Of a DNA stretch of 64,000 nucleotides, positions 1-8,156 are shown piece by piece (position 1 is the stretch's first letter; every line of letters starts with the position of its first letter). The position numbers and the translations under genes are program-made. The DNA is from Hymenobacter sp. 15J16-1T3B (lineage in GTDB: Bacteria; Bacteroidota; Bacteroidia; Cytophagales; Hymenobacteraceae), in assembly GCF_020711235.1 (NCBI RefSeq), contig NZ_JAJFAV010000001.1:186001-250000 (forward strand). Reading direction: 5' to 3'. The notes under the pieces are model-generated. The model was given only the letters and a program-made list of their open reading frames with translations, was not told the DNA's origin and did not search any database.

Positions 1-1126
1 CCAAGTCGAGGCCGGCCAGGGCCTGCTGGGTTTCCAGGGTGCTGAATTCGATGCGGTTGTTGTAGTTGAAGGCCGCGGCGGCTTGGGGCGGCCGGGCGCC
101 GGACAGGGCCGTTTGCTGGTCCTGGCGGGCTTGGTCGGCGGCGTTGCCGGTGCTCGGGGCCGGAGCCGTGGGCACGCTGCCCAGGCTACGGTCGCCGCCG
201 CCGGTGTTGAAGTCGGCCACGCCGAGGCGCTGGCGCAGGGAGTTGGCGTCCACGAGGGCGCCGTCGAGCTGGTCGGTCAGCACCACGGGCTGCTCCTGGG
301 GCAGGCCCATCTGGAACTTGAGCAGGGCCACGCTCAGCTCGGTCAGGCGCTGGGCTTTCTGCTGCTCCACCACCAGGTTGTTGCGCTGCACGCGCAGGCG
401 GTCCACGTCGAGCTTCTCCACGAAGCCCTCCTTATAGGTGGCATTCGTTTGGTAGAGCAGCGTGTCGAGGCGCTGCACGTTGCGGGCCAGCAGGTCGAGG
501 CGGGCGCGGGCCACCAGCGTGCTGTAGTAGGCCTTCTGCACCTGCTCCACCACGTCGATTTCGGCTTGCTGGGTTTGCTTCTTGGCCAGGTCTTCGTACA
601 CCTTGGCGGCCTTCAGGCCAATCAGGTAGGAGCCGTCGAAGAGCAGCTGCGACACCGAGGCGCTGGTGTTGCCGGCCCACTGCAGGCCGAAGGCAATGGC
701 CTGGGGCGGCACCGGCGTGCGCTCCACTTGCACTTGCTGCAGGTTCACGCTCTGGCCGCTCTGGGCCTTGGTCACGTCGGCTTGGGTGAGTTGGGTGGCG
801 GTGGAGCCCCCGAAGGCGCCCACGTCCACCAGCGACTTCTGCAGCTTGAAGTTGTCGGCCAGGTTGGCAGCCACGTTCACCTGCGGCAGGCCCGCCGAGC
901 GGATTTCGCCGACGCGGGCGTGGGCCGTTTGCTCGCCCAGGCGGGTGGCCATCAGCGAGGACTTGTTCTTAAGGGCAAAATCGACGGCCTGCTGCAGGCT
1001 CAGCGACATGGGCACGCCCGAGGCCACGGGCGCCTGGCCCGGAGCGGGCGTCTGGGCCAGTAGTTCGTGCAGCCCCAGGAAGCCCAAAGCGGCTAGCAGC
1101 AGCAATAGGCGAAACGCTTTGTTCAT
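1..1126 (-). CDS. TolC family outer-membrane efflux protein (partial, C-terminus beyond window)
   Basis: Translating the minus strand from ATG at 1126 gives about 375 residues with no stop before the window edge. It starts with a hydrophobic signal peptide (MNKAFRLLLLLAALGFLGLHELLAQ), followed by a segment typical of outer-membrane efflux proteins (SLQQAVDFALKNKSSL) and long Ala/Gln/Val-rich coiled-coil stretches (QVQKAYYSTLVARARLDLLA). Known role of the family: trimeric outer-membrane exit duct for RND or ABC efflux pumps and type I secretion. It lies 40 bp downstream of the TetR-type gene on the same strand, so the two probably form one transcript. A membrane fusion protein and an inner-membrane pump would be expected further left, outside the window; this is inference. 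The family call is firm; the substrate is unknown. Confidence 0.88.
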   Translation of the reverse strand, partial: MNKAFRLLLLLAALGFLGLHELLAQTPAPGQAPVASGVPMSLSLQQAVDFALKNKSSLMATRLGEQTAHARVGEIRSAGLPQVNVAANLADNFKLQKSLVDVGAFGGSTATQLTQADVTKAQSGQSVNLQQVQVERTPVPPQAIAFGLQWAGNTSASVSQLLFDGSYLIGLKAAKVYEDLAKKQTQQAEIDVVEQVQKAYYSTLVARARLDLLARNVQRLDTLLYQTNATYKEGFVEKLDVDRLRVQRNNLVVEQQKAQRLTELSVALLKFQMGLPQEQPVVLTDQLDGALVDANSLRQRLGVADFNTGGGDRSLGSVPTAPAPSTGNAADQARQDQQTALSGARPPQAAAAFNYNNRIEFSTLETQQALAGLDL

Positions 1127-1166
1127 AGCGAAACGAAATGGGTGTAGAGAGCGGGTTTGGAGGAGG

Positions 1167-1781
1167 TTACTCAGCTTCCGTCAGCTGACGGTACTGGTTG
1201 ATGAGGCGGTGCCCCTTCAGGGTGCAGATGCCGTAGAGAAAGTGCTCGATGGTGACCGTGTGCAGGCGCTGCAGGTCGAACTGCTTGGGCGAGAACGTGT
1301 TCGGGTCAAAAATCAACTGAATTTCGGCCAGGCGCAGGCGGGCCAGCACGTCCACGTCGAGGTCGGCGCGGAACACGCCTTCTTCGATGCCGCGGCGCAG
1401 GTTGTCGGTGATTTTGCGGAGGATAAACGTGTGCTTGTGCTGCTCGAACAGCGCCCAGGCTTCGGGGTAGTACTTCTGCAGTTCGTGGAAGATGCTGGGG
1501 TTGATGCCGGCCAGCATGTTCTTGTGCCACTGCATCAGGTTGTAGTTTTCTTCCAGGGCGTTGGCCCCGGTCGCAAACACCACCTCGCAGTCCGATTCTT
1601 CCTTCACCAAGTGCTGTTGCATGGTGGCCAGCACAATCTGGTCTTTGTTATCGAACCACTTGTAGAGGGTCTTTTTCGACATGCCGAGCTGGGCGGCAAT
1701 GTCATCCATCGAAACGCTGCGGATGCCGTGGCGCATAAACAGCTCGACGGCAGTCTGCATGATCCGGTCCTTGATTTCCAT
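1167..1781 (-). CDS. TetR/AcrR family transcriptional regulator
   Basis: A 204-residue protein. The N-terminal helix-turn-helix is clear at about residues 20-50 (SVSMDDIAAQLGMSKKTLYKWF), with the helical ligand-binding domain behind it. The upstream reading frame allows a start 7 codons earlier, but ATG at 1781 gives the usual N-terminus MEIKDRIMQTAVELF and leaves room for the -7 element at 1792-1799. The gene reads into a TolC-type efflux gene, the common layout for a local repressor of a multidrug efflux operon. A perfect 9-bp inverted repeat overlaps its promoter, so autoregulation is likely. The inducer cannot be told from the sequence. Confidence 0.9.
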   Translation of the reverse strand: MEIKDRIMQTAVELFMRHGIRSVSMDDIAAQLGMSKKTLYKWFDNKDQIVLATMQQHLVKEESDCEVVFATGANALEENYNLMQWHKNMLAGINPSIFHELQKYYPEAWALFEQHKHTFILRKITDNLRRGIEEGVFRADLDVDVLARLRLAEIQLIFDPNTFSPKQFDLQRLHTVTIEHFLYGICTLKGHRLINQYRQLTEAE

Positions 1782-1791
1782 ACTCACGCCA

Positions 1792-1831
1792 CAAAGGTAC
1801 AACGGAAACTTTCAGTGACTCCAAAGTTTCC
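1792..1831 (-). promoter_or_regulatory. Promoter and palindromic operator of the TetR-tolC operon
   Basis: Reading on the minus strand, a TACCTTTG box (1792-1799) matches the Bacteroidetes -7 consensus TAnnTTTG and ends 10 nt before the ATG at 1781, so the leader would be very short. Directly upstream is a perfect inverted repeat, GGAAACTTT (1804-1812) and AAAGTTTCC (1823-1831), with a 10-bp spacer. Its size, symmetry and place between the -33 and -7 regions fit a TetR-dimer operator that blocks RNA polymerase. That function is inferred. Confidence 0.65.
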
Positions 1832-1980
1832 ATCAGTTTTTTTGCTGACATAATCATGTGCGGCTTGGTTCCCGACAACCGGTTGTGCGCGGGCAGACGC
1901 CGACGGGGCGGAAATACTTTATCGAGGAACCTGAATTTTTATCACCGGGCTGGCTGCGGGCGTCAGTCGGCTAAATGAGC

Positions 1981-2173
1981 CCGTCATCCTGAGCAGCGCG
2001 AAGGACCTTTCCCGCCTCCCGCACTACCCAAGAAGCGCAGCCACCAACGCCTTTTCATCCGGGCTGCGGAGCTGCGCCTACTGGTCACTTCGACTTCTGA
2101 ATAAGGCCTCACTTCGTCGGCAGCGATGGTACAGGGTGCGAGGAAGGTCCTTCGCGCTGCTCAGGATGACGTT
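1981..2173. repeat. ~190-bp palindromic intergenic element, copy 1
   Basis: This stretch has no gene. A perfect 27-bp inverted repeat (1983-2009 and 2144-2170) bounds a 134-bp centre. The arms start with GTCATCCTGAGC and contain GAAGGACCTT. A related element lies at 27169-27360: its arms are similar, and inside them both copies share a block near GCGCAGC.ACCAACGCC on the left and a block near CAGCGA with .CAGGG on the right. The shared interior shows that the two descend from one element rather than from two chance hairpins. No open reading frame within it resembles a known protein. The element fits a non-autonomous MITE-like or REP-like repeat. The remaining intergenic sequence (1832-1980 and 2174-2247) shows nothing else. 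Confidence 0.7.
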
Positions 2174-2247
2174 CTTTTCCCCTCGTCGTACCTTGCGCCC
2201 CGGTGCCTCGCTCACCCTTTCGCCCACTCCCCACTTCACTCTTGCTC

Positions 2248-2727
2248 ATGCGCATCCGTACCGGCTTCGGCTACGACGTTCACCAACTGCAGGAAGGCCT
2301 GCCGTTCTGGCTCGGCGGCATTCAGGTACCGCACACCCACGGCGCCCTCGGCCACTCCGACGCCGACGTGCTCATCCACGTCATCTGCGACGCCCTGCTG
2401 GGCGCGGCCAACCTGCGCGACATCGGCTTCCACTTCCCCGACACCGACCCGCAGTACAAGGGCATCGACTCCAAGCGCCTGCTGGCGGAGGTGGTGCGCC
2501 TGCTGCGTGAGCGGGGCTACCAGATCAGCAACATCGACTCGACCATCTGCCTCGAAGCGCCCAAGGTGAATCCGCACATTCCCGAGATGCAGCGCGTGCT
2601 GGCCGAGGTCATGGGCATCGATGCGGACGACGTGAGCATCAAGGCCACGACAACCGAAAAGCTGGGCTTCGTGGGCCGGCGCGAGGGCGTGGCCGCTTAC
2701 GCCGCGGTGCTCATCACCAAGGAATAG
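2248..2727 (+). CDS. ispF: 2-C-methyl-D-erythritol 2,4-cyclodiphosphate synthase
   Basis: A 159-residue protein, the usual length for IspF. It catalyses ring closure of CDP-methylerythritol 2-phosphate in the non-mevalonate isoprenoid pathway, as a soluble trimer. The metal-binding residues Asp10 and His12 are in GFGYDVH and His44 is in GHSDADVLIH; the C-terminal signature TTTEKLGFVGR is complete. The frame is open further upstream, but ATG at 2248 gives the canonical start MRIRTGFGYDVH. It stands alone: no other isoprenoid gene is adjacent. A strong hairpin follows it. Confidence 0.96.
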   Translation: MRIRTGFGYDVHQLQEGLPFWLGGIQVPHTHGALGHSDADVLIHVICDALLGAANLRDIGFHFPDTDPQYKGIDSKRLLAEVVRLLRERGYQISNIDSTICLEAPKVNPHIPEMQRVLAEVMGIDADDVSIKATTTEKLGFVGRREGVAAYAAVLITKE

Positions 2728-2776
2728 CCCGCACCGCCGCGTAGGATTTAGCCGCTCGGCTTACATTTAGCCAACG

Positions 2777-2815
2777 CCGCGCCCGCCGCAACCCTCGGCG
2801 GGCGCGGCCGTCTTT
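2777..2815 (+). terminator. GC-rich hairpin after ispF
   Basis: A perfect 12-bp stem (CCGCGCCCGCCG at 2777-2788 with its complement at 2796-2807) and a 7-nt loop, followed by a short CCGTCTTT tract. The T-run is weak, so this is a probable rather than certain intrinsic terminator. It separates ispF from the peptidase cluster. Confidence 0.55.
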
Positions 2816-2888
2816 GCCCCTGCTCATTCCATTCCCCTCACCAAAACCCCGCCGCCCCTCCCCGGGCGGCGTCCTCACTCCTCATTCT

Positions 2889-4577
2889 ATGTCCTACAAA
2901 CTGATGCCGGCGCTGCTGGCCGCCGCGCTGCTGGCCAGCCCGGCCCTGGCCCAGGACGCCAAGCAGAAAGTCAAGGTGAAGCGCAAGGCCAAGACCGAGG
3001 CGCCCGCTGCCCCCGACGCGGCCCCGGCCGCTGCGGGCCCCACCAGGCAAGCCCCGGTGCCCGTCGACAACGCCCGCATTTACGCCGACGGCATCACGCA
3101 GGCCGATCTGCGCAAGCACCTATCGGTGCTGGCCTCCGACGAGTACGAAGGCCGCGAAACCGGCGAGAAAGGCCAGAAAATGGCGGCCGAGTACATTGCC
3201 AACCGCTTCAAGGAGCTGGGCCTGGTGGGCCCGGTACAGGGCTCCGACAACCCCTACCTGCAGCACTTCACCATGGAGCGCAGCACCTGGCCCGGCGACG
3301 GCACCCTGAAAGTGGGCAGCCAGAGCTACCAGTGGATGAAGGACTTCTACGCCTACGGCAACTCGCCCTTCGACAAAGCCACCACGCTGCAGCCGGTGTT
3401 TGCCGGCTACGGCATCGAAGAAGGCAGCTACAACGACTACGCGGGCCTCGACGTGACCGGCAAGGACCTCATCGTGCTGATGGGCGAGCCGCAGAAGGAC
3501 GGCAAACCGGTGCTCAGCAAGGACGGCAACCCGACCAAGTGGGGCAACGACTACCGCGCCAAGGCCGCCCTGGCCACCCAGAAAGGCGCCCGCTCGGTGT
3601 TCTTCGTCAACTTCAACCCCAAAGACGACTTCGGCAAGACCATGGCGCGGCTGCAGCCCTACCTGAGCCGACCGAGCATCAGCTTCCTCGACAAAAAAGA
3701 GGCCCGCGCGGCCACGTTCTTCGTGTCGCCGGCCCTGGGCTACAAGCTGCTGGGCACCACCGAAGCCGCCGTGCGCAAGTACGAAGCCGCCGCGGCCGCC
3801 GCGACGGGCAAGCCGGCCAGCTCCTTCAAGCCGGCCTCGTTCACGGTGACGGCGCCGAAGAAGCGGGAGCAGTTCACCACCGAAAACGTGCTGGGCTTCC
3901 TCGAAGGCTCGGACAAGAAAGACGAAATCCTGGTGGTGTCGGCGCACTACGACCACATCGGCATCATCGGCGGCGAGGTGCACAACGGGGCCGACGACGA
4001 CGGCTCGGGCACGGTGTCGGTGCTGGAAATGGCCGAGGCCTTCACCCAGGCCAAAGCCGCCGGGCAGGGCCCGCGCCGCAGCATCCTGTTTCTGACGGTG
4101 ACCGGCGAAGAGAAGGGCCTGCTCGGCTCGGAGTACTACACCGACCACCCCGTGTTTCCGCTGGAGCGCACCATTGCCGACCTGAACATCGACATGGTGG
4201 GCCGCACCGACAAGGAGCACGAGGGCAAGCCCGACTACGTGTACGTCATCGGCTCGGACAAGCTTTCCTCGGAGCTTTACAACATCGTGGAAAACGCCAA
4301 CAAGCAGTACACCACCATCGACCTGGACTACCGCTTCAACGACCCCGGCGACCCGAACCGCTTCTACTACCGCTCCGACCACTACAACTTCGCCAAGCAC
4401 AAAATCCCGGTGGCCTTCTTCTTCAACGGGGTGCACGCCGACTACCACGGCCCCAAGGACGAGGTGGACAAGATTGAGTTCCCGAAGATGGAGAAGCGCG
4501 CCCGCCTGGTGTTCTACTCGGCCTGGGACCTGGCCAACCGCGACCAGCGCATCGTGGTGGACTCCAACAAGCCCTAA
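2889..4577 (+). CDS. M28 family metallopeptidase, paralog 1 of 3
   Basis: A 562-residue exported peptidase. ATG at 2889 gives a good signal peptide (MSYKLMPALLAAALLASPALAQ); the longer in-frame start at 2814 would bury it. A Lys-rich KVKVKRK tract and a Pro/Ala linker follow. The middle carries a PA-like insert region (PVFAGYGIEEGSYNDY, KDLIVLMGEP). The M28 zinc site is complete: SAHYDH (about residue 353), NGADDDGSG, TGEEKGLLGSEYY with the catalytic Glu, NIDMVGR and HADYHGPKD. Family members are co-catalytic zinc aminopeptidases acting on peptides outside the cytoplasm. No T9SS sorting domain is present, so it is probably periplasmic or lost to the medium. The next two genes are close paralogs on the same strand, which indicates tandem duplication. 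Confidence 0.92.
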   Translation: MSYKLMPALLAAALLASPALAQDAKQKVKVKRKAKTEAPAAPDAAPAAAGPTRQAPVPVDNARIYADGITQADLRKHLSVLASDEYEGRETGEKGQKMAAEYIANRFKELGLVGPVQGSDNPYLQHFTMERSTWPGDGTLKVGSQSYQWMKDFYAYGNSPFDKATTLQPVFAGYGIEEGSYNDYAGLDVTGKDLIVLMGEPQKDGKPVLSKDGNPTKWGNDYRAKAALATQKGARSVFFVNFNPKDDFGKTMARLQPYLSRPSISFLDKKEARAATFFVSPALGYKLLGTTEAAVRKYEAAAAAATGKPASSFKPASFTVTAPKKREQFTTENVLGFLEGSDKKDEILVVSAHYDHIGIIGGEVHNGADDDGSGTVSVLEMAEAFTQAKAAGQGPRRSILFLTVTGEEKGLLGSEYYTDHPVFPLERTIADLNIDMVGRTDKEHEGKPDYVYVIGSDKLSSELYNIVENANKQYTTIDLDYRFNDPGDPNRFYYRSDHYNFAKHKIPVAFFFNGVHADYHGPKDEVDKIEFPKMEKRARLVFYSAWDLANRDQRIVVDSNKP

Positions 4578-4598
4578 CGGCTGCGTTGCCCCGGATGG

Positions 4599-4635
4599 AT
4601 GGCCGGTTGTTCTGAACAGCAGAACCGCCGGCCAT
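4599..4635 (+). terminator. Hairpin between M28 paralogs 1 and 2
   Basis: ATGGCCGG (4599-4606) pairs with CCGGCCAT (4628-4635), with additional inner pairing TTCT/AGAA. There is no long T-run, so it may be a weak terminator or a processing or stability hairpin in a shared transcript. Confidence 0.35.
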
Positions 4636-4694
4636 TTATTCGTTTTGCCCCCTTTCTCTCAACAACCAGCACCGCCTTACCCCCCGTTGCAGTT

Positions 4695-6365
4695 ATGCCC
4701 AAACCCTTTGTTCCCCTGCTGCTGGCGGCCCTGGCCCTTGGCAGCGCGCCCGCCCTGGCCCAGAAAGCCAAGGTGAAAGTCAAAAGCAAGGCCGAGAAGA
4801 CCGAGCCGGTGGCCGCGCCCGCCCCGGCGGCGCCCACCGACTGGTCGGTGACCTACGCCAGCACCATCACGCCGGAGGATTTGCGCAAGCACCTGTCGGT
4901 GCTGGCTTCCGACGAATACGAGGGCCGCGAAACCGGCGAGAAGGGCCAGAAAATGGCCGCCGAGTATTTGGCCAAGCAATTCGCCGCCTTGGGGCTGGCG
5001 GGGCCGGTCAAGGACTCGGACAACCCTTACATCCAGCACTTCACCCTGGAGCGCAGCAGCTGGGACGCGGCGGGCATGAAGCTGCAGATCGGCAAGCAGC
5101 AGTACCAGTGGCTGGCCGACTACTACGCCAGCGGGGACTTGCCCTTCGCGCAGGAAACCGCGCTGCAGCCGGTGTTTGCCGGCTACGGCATCGAGCAGGA
5201 AGGCTACAACGACTACGCCGCCCTGCCCGACCTGACCGGCAAGGACGTGGTGGTGCTGGTGGGCGAGCCGCTGAAAGACGGCAAACCCCTGCTCGGCAAG
5301 GACGGCAAACCCAGCAAGTGGGGCTTCGACGCGCGCAGCAAAGTGGCCGCGGCCACCAAGCGCGGGGCCCGCAGCATCGTGTTTGTGCACCCGGACGCGG
5401 CCAAGTTCACCGAAATCCTCGCCCGCTACAAGCCCTACCTGAGCCAGCCGCGGGTGAGCATGCTCGGCAAGCCCGGCACCGCGCAGCCGCCCCGCGCCGC
5501 CGCCCTGACCCTTTCGCCGGCGGCCGGCTACGCCCTGCTCGGCACATCGGCCGACGGCGTGGCCAAGTACCAAGCCGCCGTGGGCGCCGCCGGTCAGCCG
5601 GTAAAAGCCTCGTTTAAACCCACGAAGCTGCTGATTAAGTCGCCGCGCAAAACCAGCACTTTCTCCACCGAAAACGTGATGGGCCTGCTGGAAGGCAGCG
5701 ACAAAAAAGACGAAGTGCTGGTGCTGTCGGCGCACTACGACCACCTGGGCGTGCAGGACGGCAAGGTGTACAACGGGGCCGACGACGACGGCTCGGGCAC
5801 GGTGTCGGTGCTGGAGCTGGCCGAGGCCTTCACCAAAGCCAAAGCCGAGGGCCACGGCCCGCGCCGCAGCATCTTGTTTCTGACGGTGACCGGCGAGGAA
5901 AAGGGCCTGTTTGGCTCGGAGTACTACACCGACAACCCCGTCATTCCGCTCGCCCAGACCATTGCCGACCTGAACATGGACATGGTGGGCCGCTACGATG
6001 ACCAGCACAAGGCCGGCGACCAGTACGTGGAATTGGTGGGCTCGGACAAGCTCAGCTCGGAGCTGCACGCCATCAACGAGGAGGCCAACAAGAAGTACAC
6101 CCAGCTGGACCTGGGCTACCGCTACAACGACCCCAACGACCCGGAGCGCGTGTACTACCGCTCCGACCACTACAACTTCGCCAAGCACAAGGTGCCGGTC
6201 ATTTTCTACACCACCGGCGACCATGCCGACTACCACCAGCCCACCGACGACGTCGACAAAATCGAGTTTCCGCTGATGGCCAAGCGCGGGCAGCTGGTGT
6301 TTCACACCGCCTGGGAGCTGGTCAACCGCGACAACCGCATCGTAGTCGACTCCAACAAGCCGTAG
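4695..6365 (+). CDS. M28 family metallopeptidase, paralog 2 of 3
   Basis: A 556-residue protein closely related to its neighbours. ATG at 4695 gives the signal peptide MPKPFVPLLLAALALGSAPALAQ; the frame is open from 4599, but that region forms an intergenic hairpin. KAKVKVKSK follows the signal. All zinc-site motifs are present: SAHYDHLG (about residue 347), NGADDDGSG, TGEEKGLFGSEYY, NMDMVGRY and HADYHQPTD. Like paralog 1 it ends in RIVVDSNKP. The near-identical blocks around the active site (NGADDDGSGTVSVLE) and the variable middle suggest conserved catalysis with diverged substrate preference; the latter is inference. The family call is secure. Confidence 0.92.
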   Translation: MPKPFVPLLLAALALGSAPALAQKAKVKVKSKAEKTEPVAAPAPAAPTDWSVTYASTITPEDLRKHLSVLASDEYEGRETGEKGQKMAAEYLAKQFAALGLAGPVKDSDNPYIQHFTLERSSWDAAGMKLQIGKQQYQWLADYYASGDLPFAQETALQPVFAGYGIEQEGYNDYAALPDLTGKDVVVLVGEPLKDGKPLLGKDGKPSKWGFDARSKVAAATKRGARSIVFVHPDAAKFTEILARYKPYLSQPRVSMLGKPGTAQPPRAAALTLSPAAGYALLGTSADGVAKYQAAVGAAGQPVKASFKPTKLLIKSPRKTSTFSTENVMGLLEGSDKKDEVLVLSAHYDHLGVQDGKVYNGADDDGSGTVSVLELAEAFTKAKAEGHGPRRSILFLTVTGEEKGLFGSEYYTDNPVIPLAQTIADLNMDMVGRYDDQHKAGDQYVELVGSDKLSSELHAINEEANKKYTQLDLGYRYNDPNDPERVYYRSDHYNFAKHKVPVIFYTTGDHADYHQPTDDVDKIEFPLMAKRGQLVFHTAWELVNRDNRIVVDSNKP

Positions 6366-6392
6366 GGGTTTTGTTAACTTGCTTACCGCTTT

Positions 6393-6447
6393 GACTGGCT
6401 GGTTGGCGTGCCTTCGTAAGAGGCCGGCAACCAGCCAGTCGGTTTTT
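6393..6447 (+). terminator. Intrinsic terminator after M28 paralog 2
   Basis: A perfect 13-bp stem, GACTGGCTGGTTG (6393-6405) with CAACCAGCCAGTC (6428-6440), followed by GGTTTTTC. Together with the separate signal peptide downstream, it suggests that paralog 3 has its own promoter. Confidence 0.75.
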
Positions 6448-6479
6448 CGTCCCTTCCGGCGGCTTTTCGCTTCGATTCA

Positions 6480-8156
6480 ATGTTTCGCATTCCCTTCCTG
6501 ACGCTGCTGCTGGCCGGCGGCCTCGGACTCAGCAGCTTCTCGGCCCAGGCCCAGGGCAAGGTCAAAGTCAAGACCAAAACCAGCGCCGCCGCCCCTACGG
6601 CCGACGACGCGGCCGTGACCTACGCCGGCACCATCAGCGCCGCCGACCTGCGCCAGCACCTGAGCATTCTGGCCTCGGATGCCTACGAAGGCCGCGCCAC
6701 CGGCGAAAAAGGCCAGAAGATGGCCGCCGATTACCTGGCGGCCCGCTTCAAAGAGCTGGGCCTCACCGGGCCGGTGCCGGGCGGGGTGAGCCCCTACCTG
6801 CAGCCGTTTGGGCTGGTGCGCTACGCCCCGGATGGGCCGGGGCAGCTGCGCGTGGGCCCGCAGACGTTTACGGCCGGCCGCGACTTTGTGGGCTTCGGCC
6901 CCTCCCCCTTCCGCACCGAAACCAAAGCCGAGCCGGTGTTCCTCGGCTTCGGTATCGAAACCGACAAGTACAACGACTACGCCGGCCAGGACGTGAAGGG
7001 CAAGGACCTCATCGTGCTGCAGGGCGAGCCGACCGACGGGCGTGGGCATTACCTGCTCTCGGGCGCCAAGCAGGAATCGGAGTGGAGCTCTACCTTCCGC
7101 AAGGCCGCCCTGGCCCGCGACAAGGGCGCCCGCAGCATCTTCATGATAACTTTCGCCCCGGGCGCGGCCTTTGCCCCCATGGCCGAAAGCATGGGCGAGG
7201 CCCTGAGTGAGCCCGGCTACGAGCTGACGGCCCCGGTGCGCCAGCCGCTCACCGGCTTCATGCTCACCGAGGCGCCGCCCACCGGCATCGGCTCCTACCT
7301 CACCTCGCTCGACCTCGGCGCGGCCCTGCTCGGCATCGGGCCGCAGGAGCTAGGCCAATACGTGCTGGCCACGTACCAGAATCAGCAGCCGCCCAAAACC
7401 AGCTTCACGCCGCGCGCCTTCACGGCCACCGTGCCGCAGTTACGCGTCGAGCTGGCCTCCGAAAACGTGCTGGGTTTGCTCGAAGGCACCGATAAGAAAG
7501 ACGAAGTCGTGGTCATTTCGGCGCACTATGACCACGTAGGCATTCAGCACGACACCATTTACAACGGGGCCGACGACGACGGCTCGGGCACCTCGGCGGT
7601 GCTGGAGCTGGCCCAGGCCTTCAGCAAAGCCAAGGCCGAGGGCCACGGCCCGCGCCGCAGCATCCTCTTCCTGCTCAACGCCGGCGAGGAGCGCGGCCTG
7701 CTCGGCTCCGACTACTACACCGGCCACCCGGTAGTGCCGCTGGCCCAGACGGTGACGGACCTGAACATCGACATGGTGGGCCGCACCGACAAGCGCCACT
7801 CGGCCACCGAGCGGTACCTCTACCTCATCGGCTCGGATAAGCTCAGCTCAGGCCTGCACGCGCTCAGCGAGGCGGCCAATGCGAGGTACGCCAAGCTCAA
7901 GCTGGACTACTTCTACAACGACCCCAGGGACGAGGAGAAGCTCTATTACCGCTCCGACCACTACAACTTCGCCCGGCACGGCATTCCGGTCATCTTCTAC
8001 ACCAGCGGCCTGCACCAGGACTACCACAAGGCCACCGACGACGTGGACAAGATTGAATTCGATAAGCTGGCCGACCGCGCCCGGCTGGTGTTCTACACCG
8101 CCTGGGAACTGGCCAACCAGGACCAGCGCCCGGTTGTCGACTCGAACAAGCCTTAA
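6480..8156 (+). CDS. M28 family metallopeptidase, paralog 3 of 3
   Basis: A 558-residue protein and the most diverged of the three. The signal peptide is MFRIPFLTLLLAGGLGLSSFSAQAQ, followed by KVKVKTK. The zinc-site motifs remain: SAHYDHVG (about residue 347), NGADDDGSG, NAGEERGLLGSDYY (Arg in place of the Lys seen in the other two), NIDMVGR and HQDYHKATD. The C-terminus ends in VVDSNKP as in both paralogs. The central region between the PA-like part and the catalytic block differs most (EAPPTGIGSYLTSLD is absent from paralogs 1 and 2). Its stop codon overlaps the stop of the convergent small gene within a shared TTAA (8153-8156). Confidence 0.92.
   Translation: MFRIPFLTLLLAGGLGLSSFSAQAQGKVKVKTKTSAAAPTADDAAVTYAGTISAADLRQHLSILASDAYEGRATGEKGQKMAADYLAARFKELGLTGPVPGGVSPYLQPFGLVRYAPDGPGQLRVGPQTFTAGRDFVGFGPSPFRTETKAEPVFLGFGIETDKYNDYAGQDVKGKDLIVLQGEPTDGRGHYLLSGAKQESEWSSTFRKAALARDKGARSIFMITFAPGAAFAPMAESMGEALSEPGYELTAPVRQPLTGFMLTEAPPTGIGSYLTSLDLGAALLGIGPQELGQYVLATYQNQQPPKTSFTPRAFTATVPQLRVELASENVLGLLEGTDKKDEVVVISAHYDHVGIQHDTIYNGADDDGSGTSAVLELAQAFSKAKAEGHGPRRSILFLLNAGEERGLLGSDYYTGHPVVPLAQTVTDLNIDMVGRTDKRHSATERYLYLIGSDKLSSGLHALSEAANARYAKLKLDYFYNDPRDEEKLYYRSDHYNFARHGIPVIFYTSGLHQDYHKATDDVDKIEFDKLADRARLVFYTAWELANQDQRPVVDSNKP

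Noticed and set aside
83-1063. A 326-codon plus-strand frame at the left edge
   Set aside because: It is antisense to the TolC-type protein, whose signal peptide and coiled-coil pattern are clear.
4677-6305. A 542-codon minus-strand frame inside M28 paralog 2
   Set aside because: Similar His/Val-rich frames appear opposite the other M28 paralogs at the same places, as expected from the conserved sense strand and codon bias.
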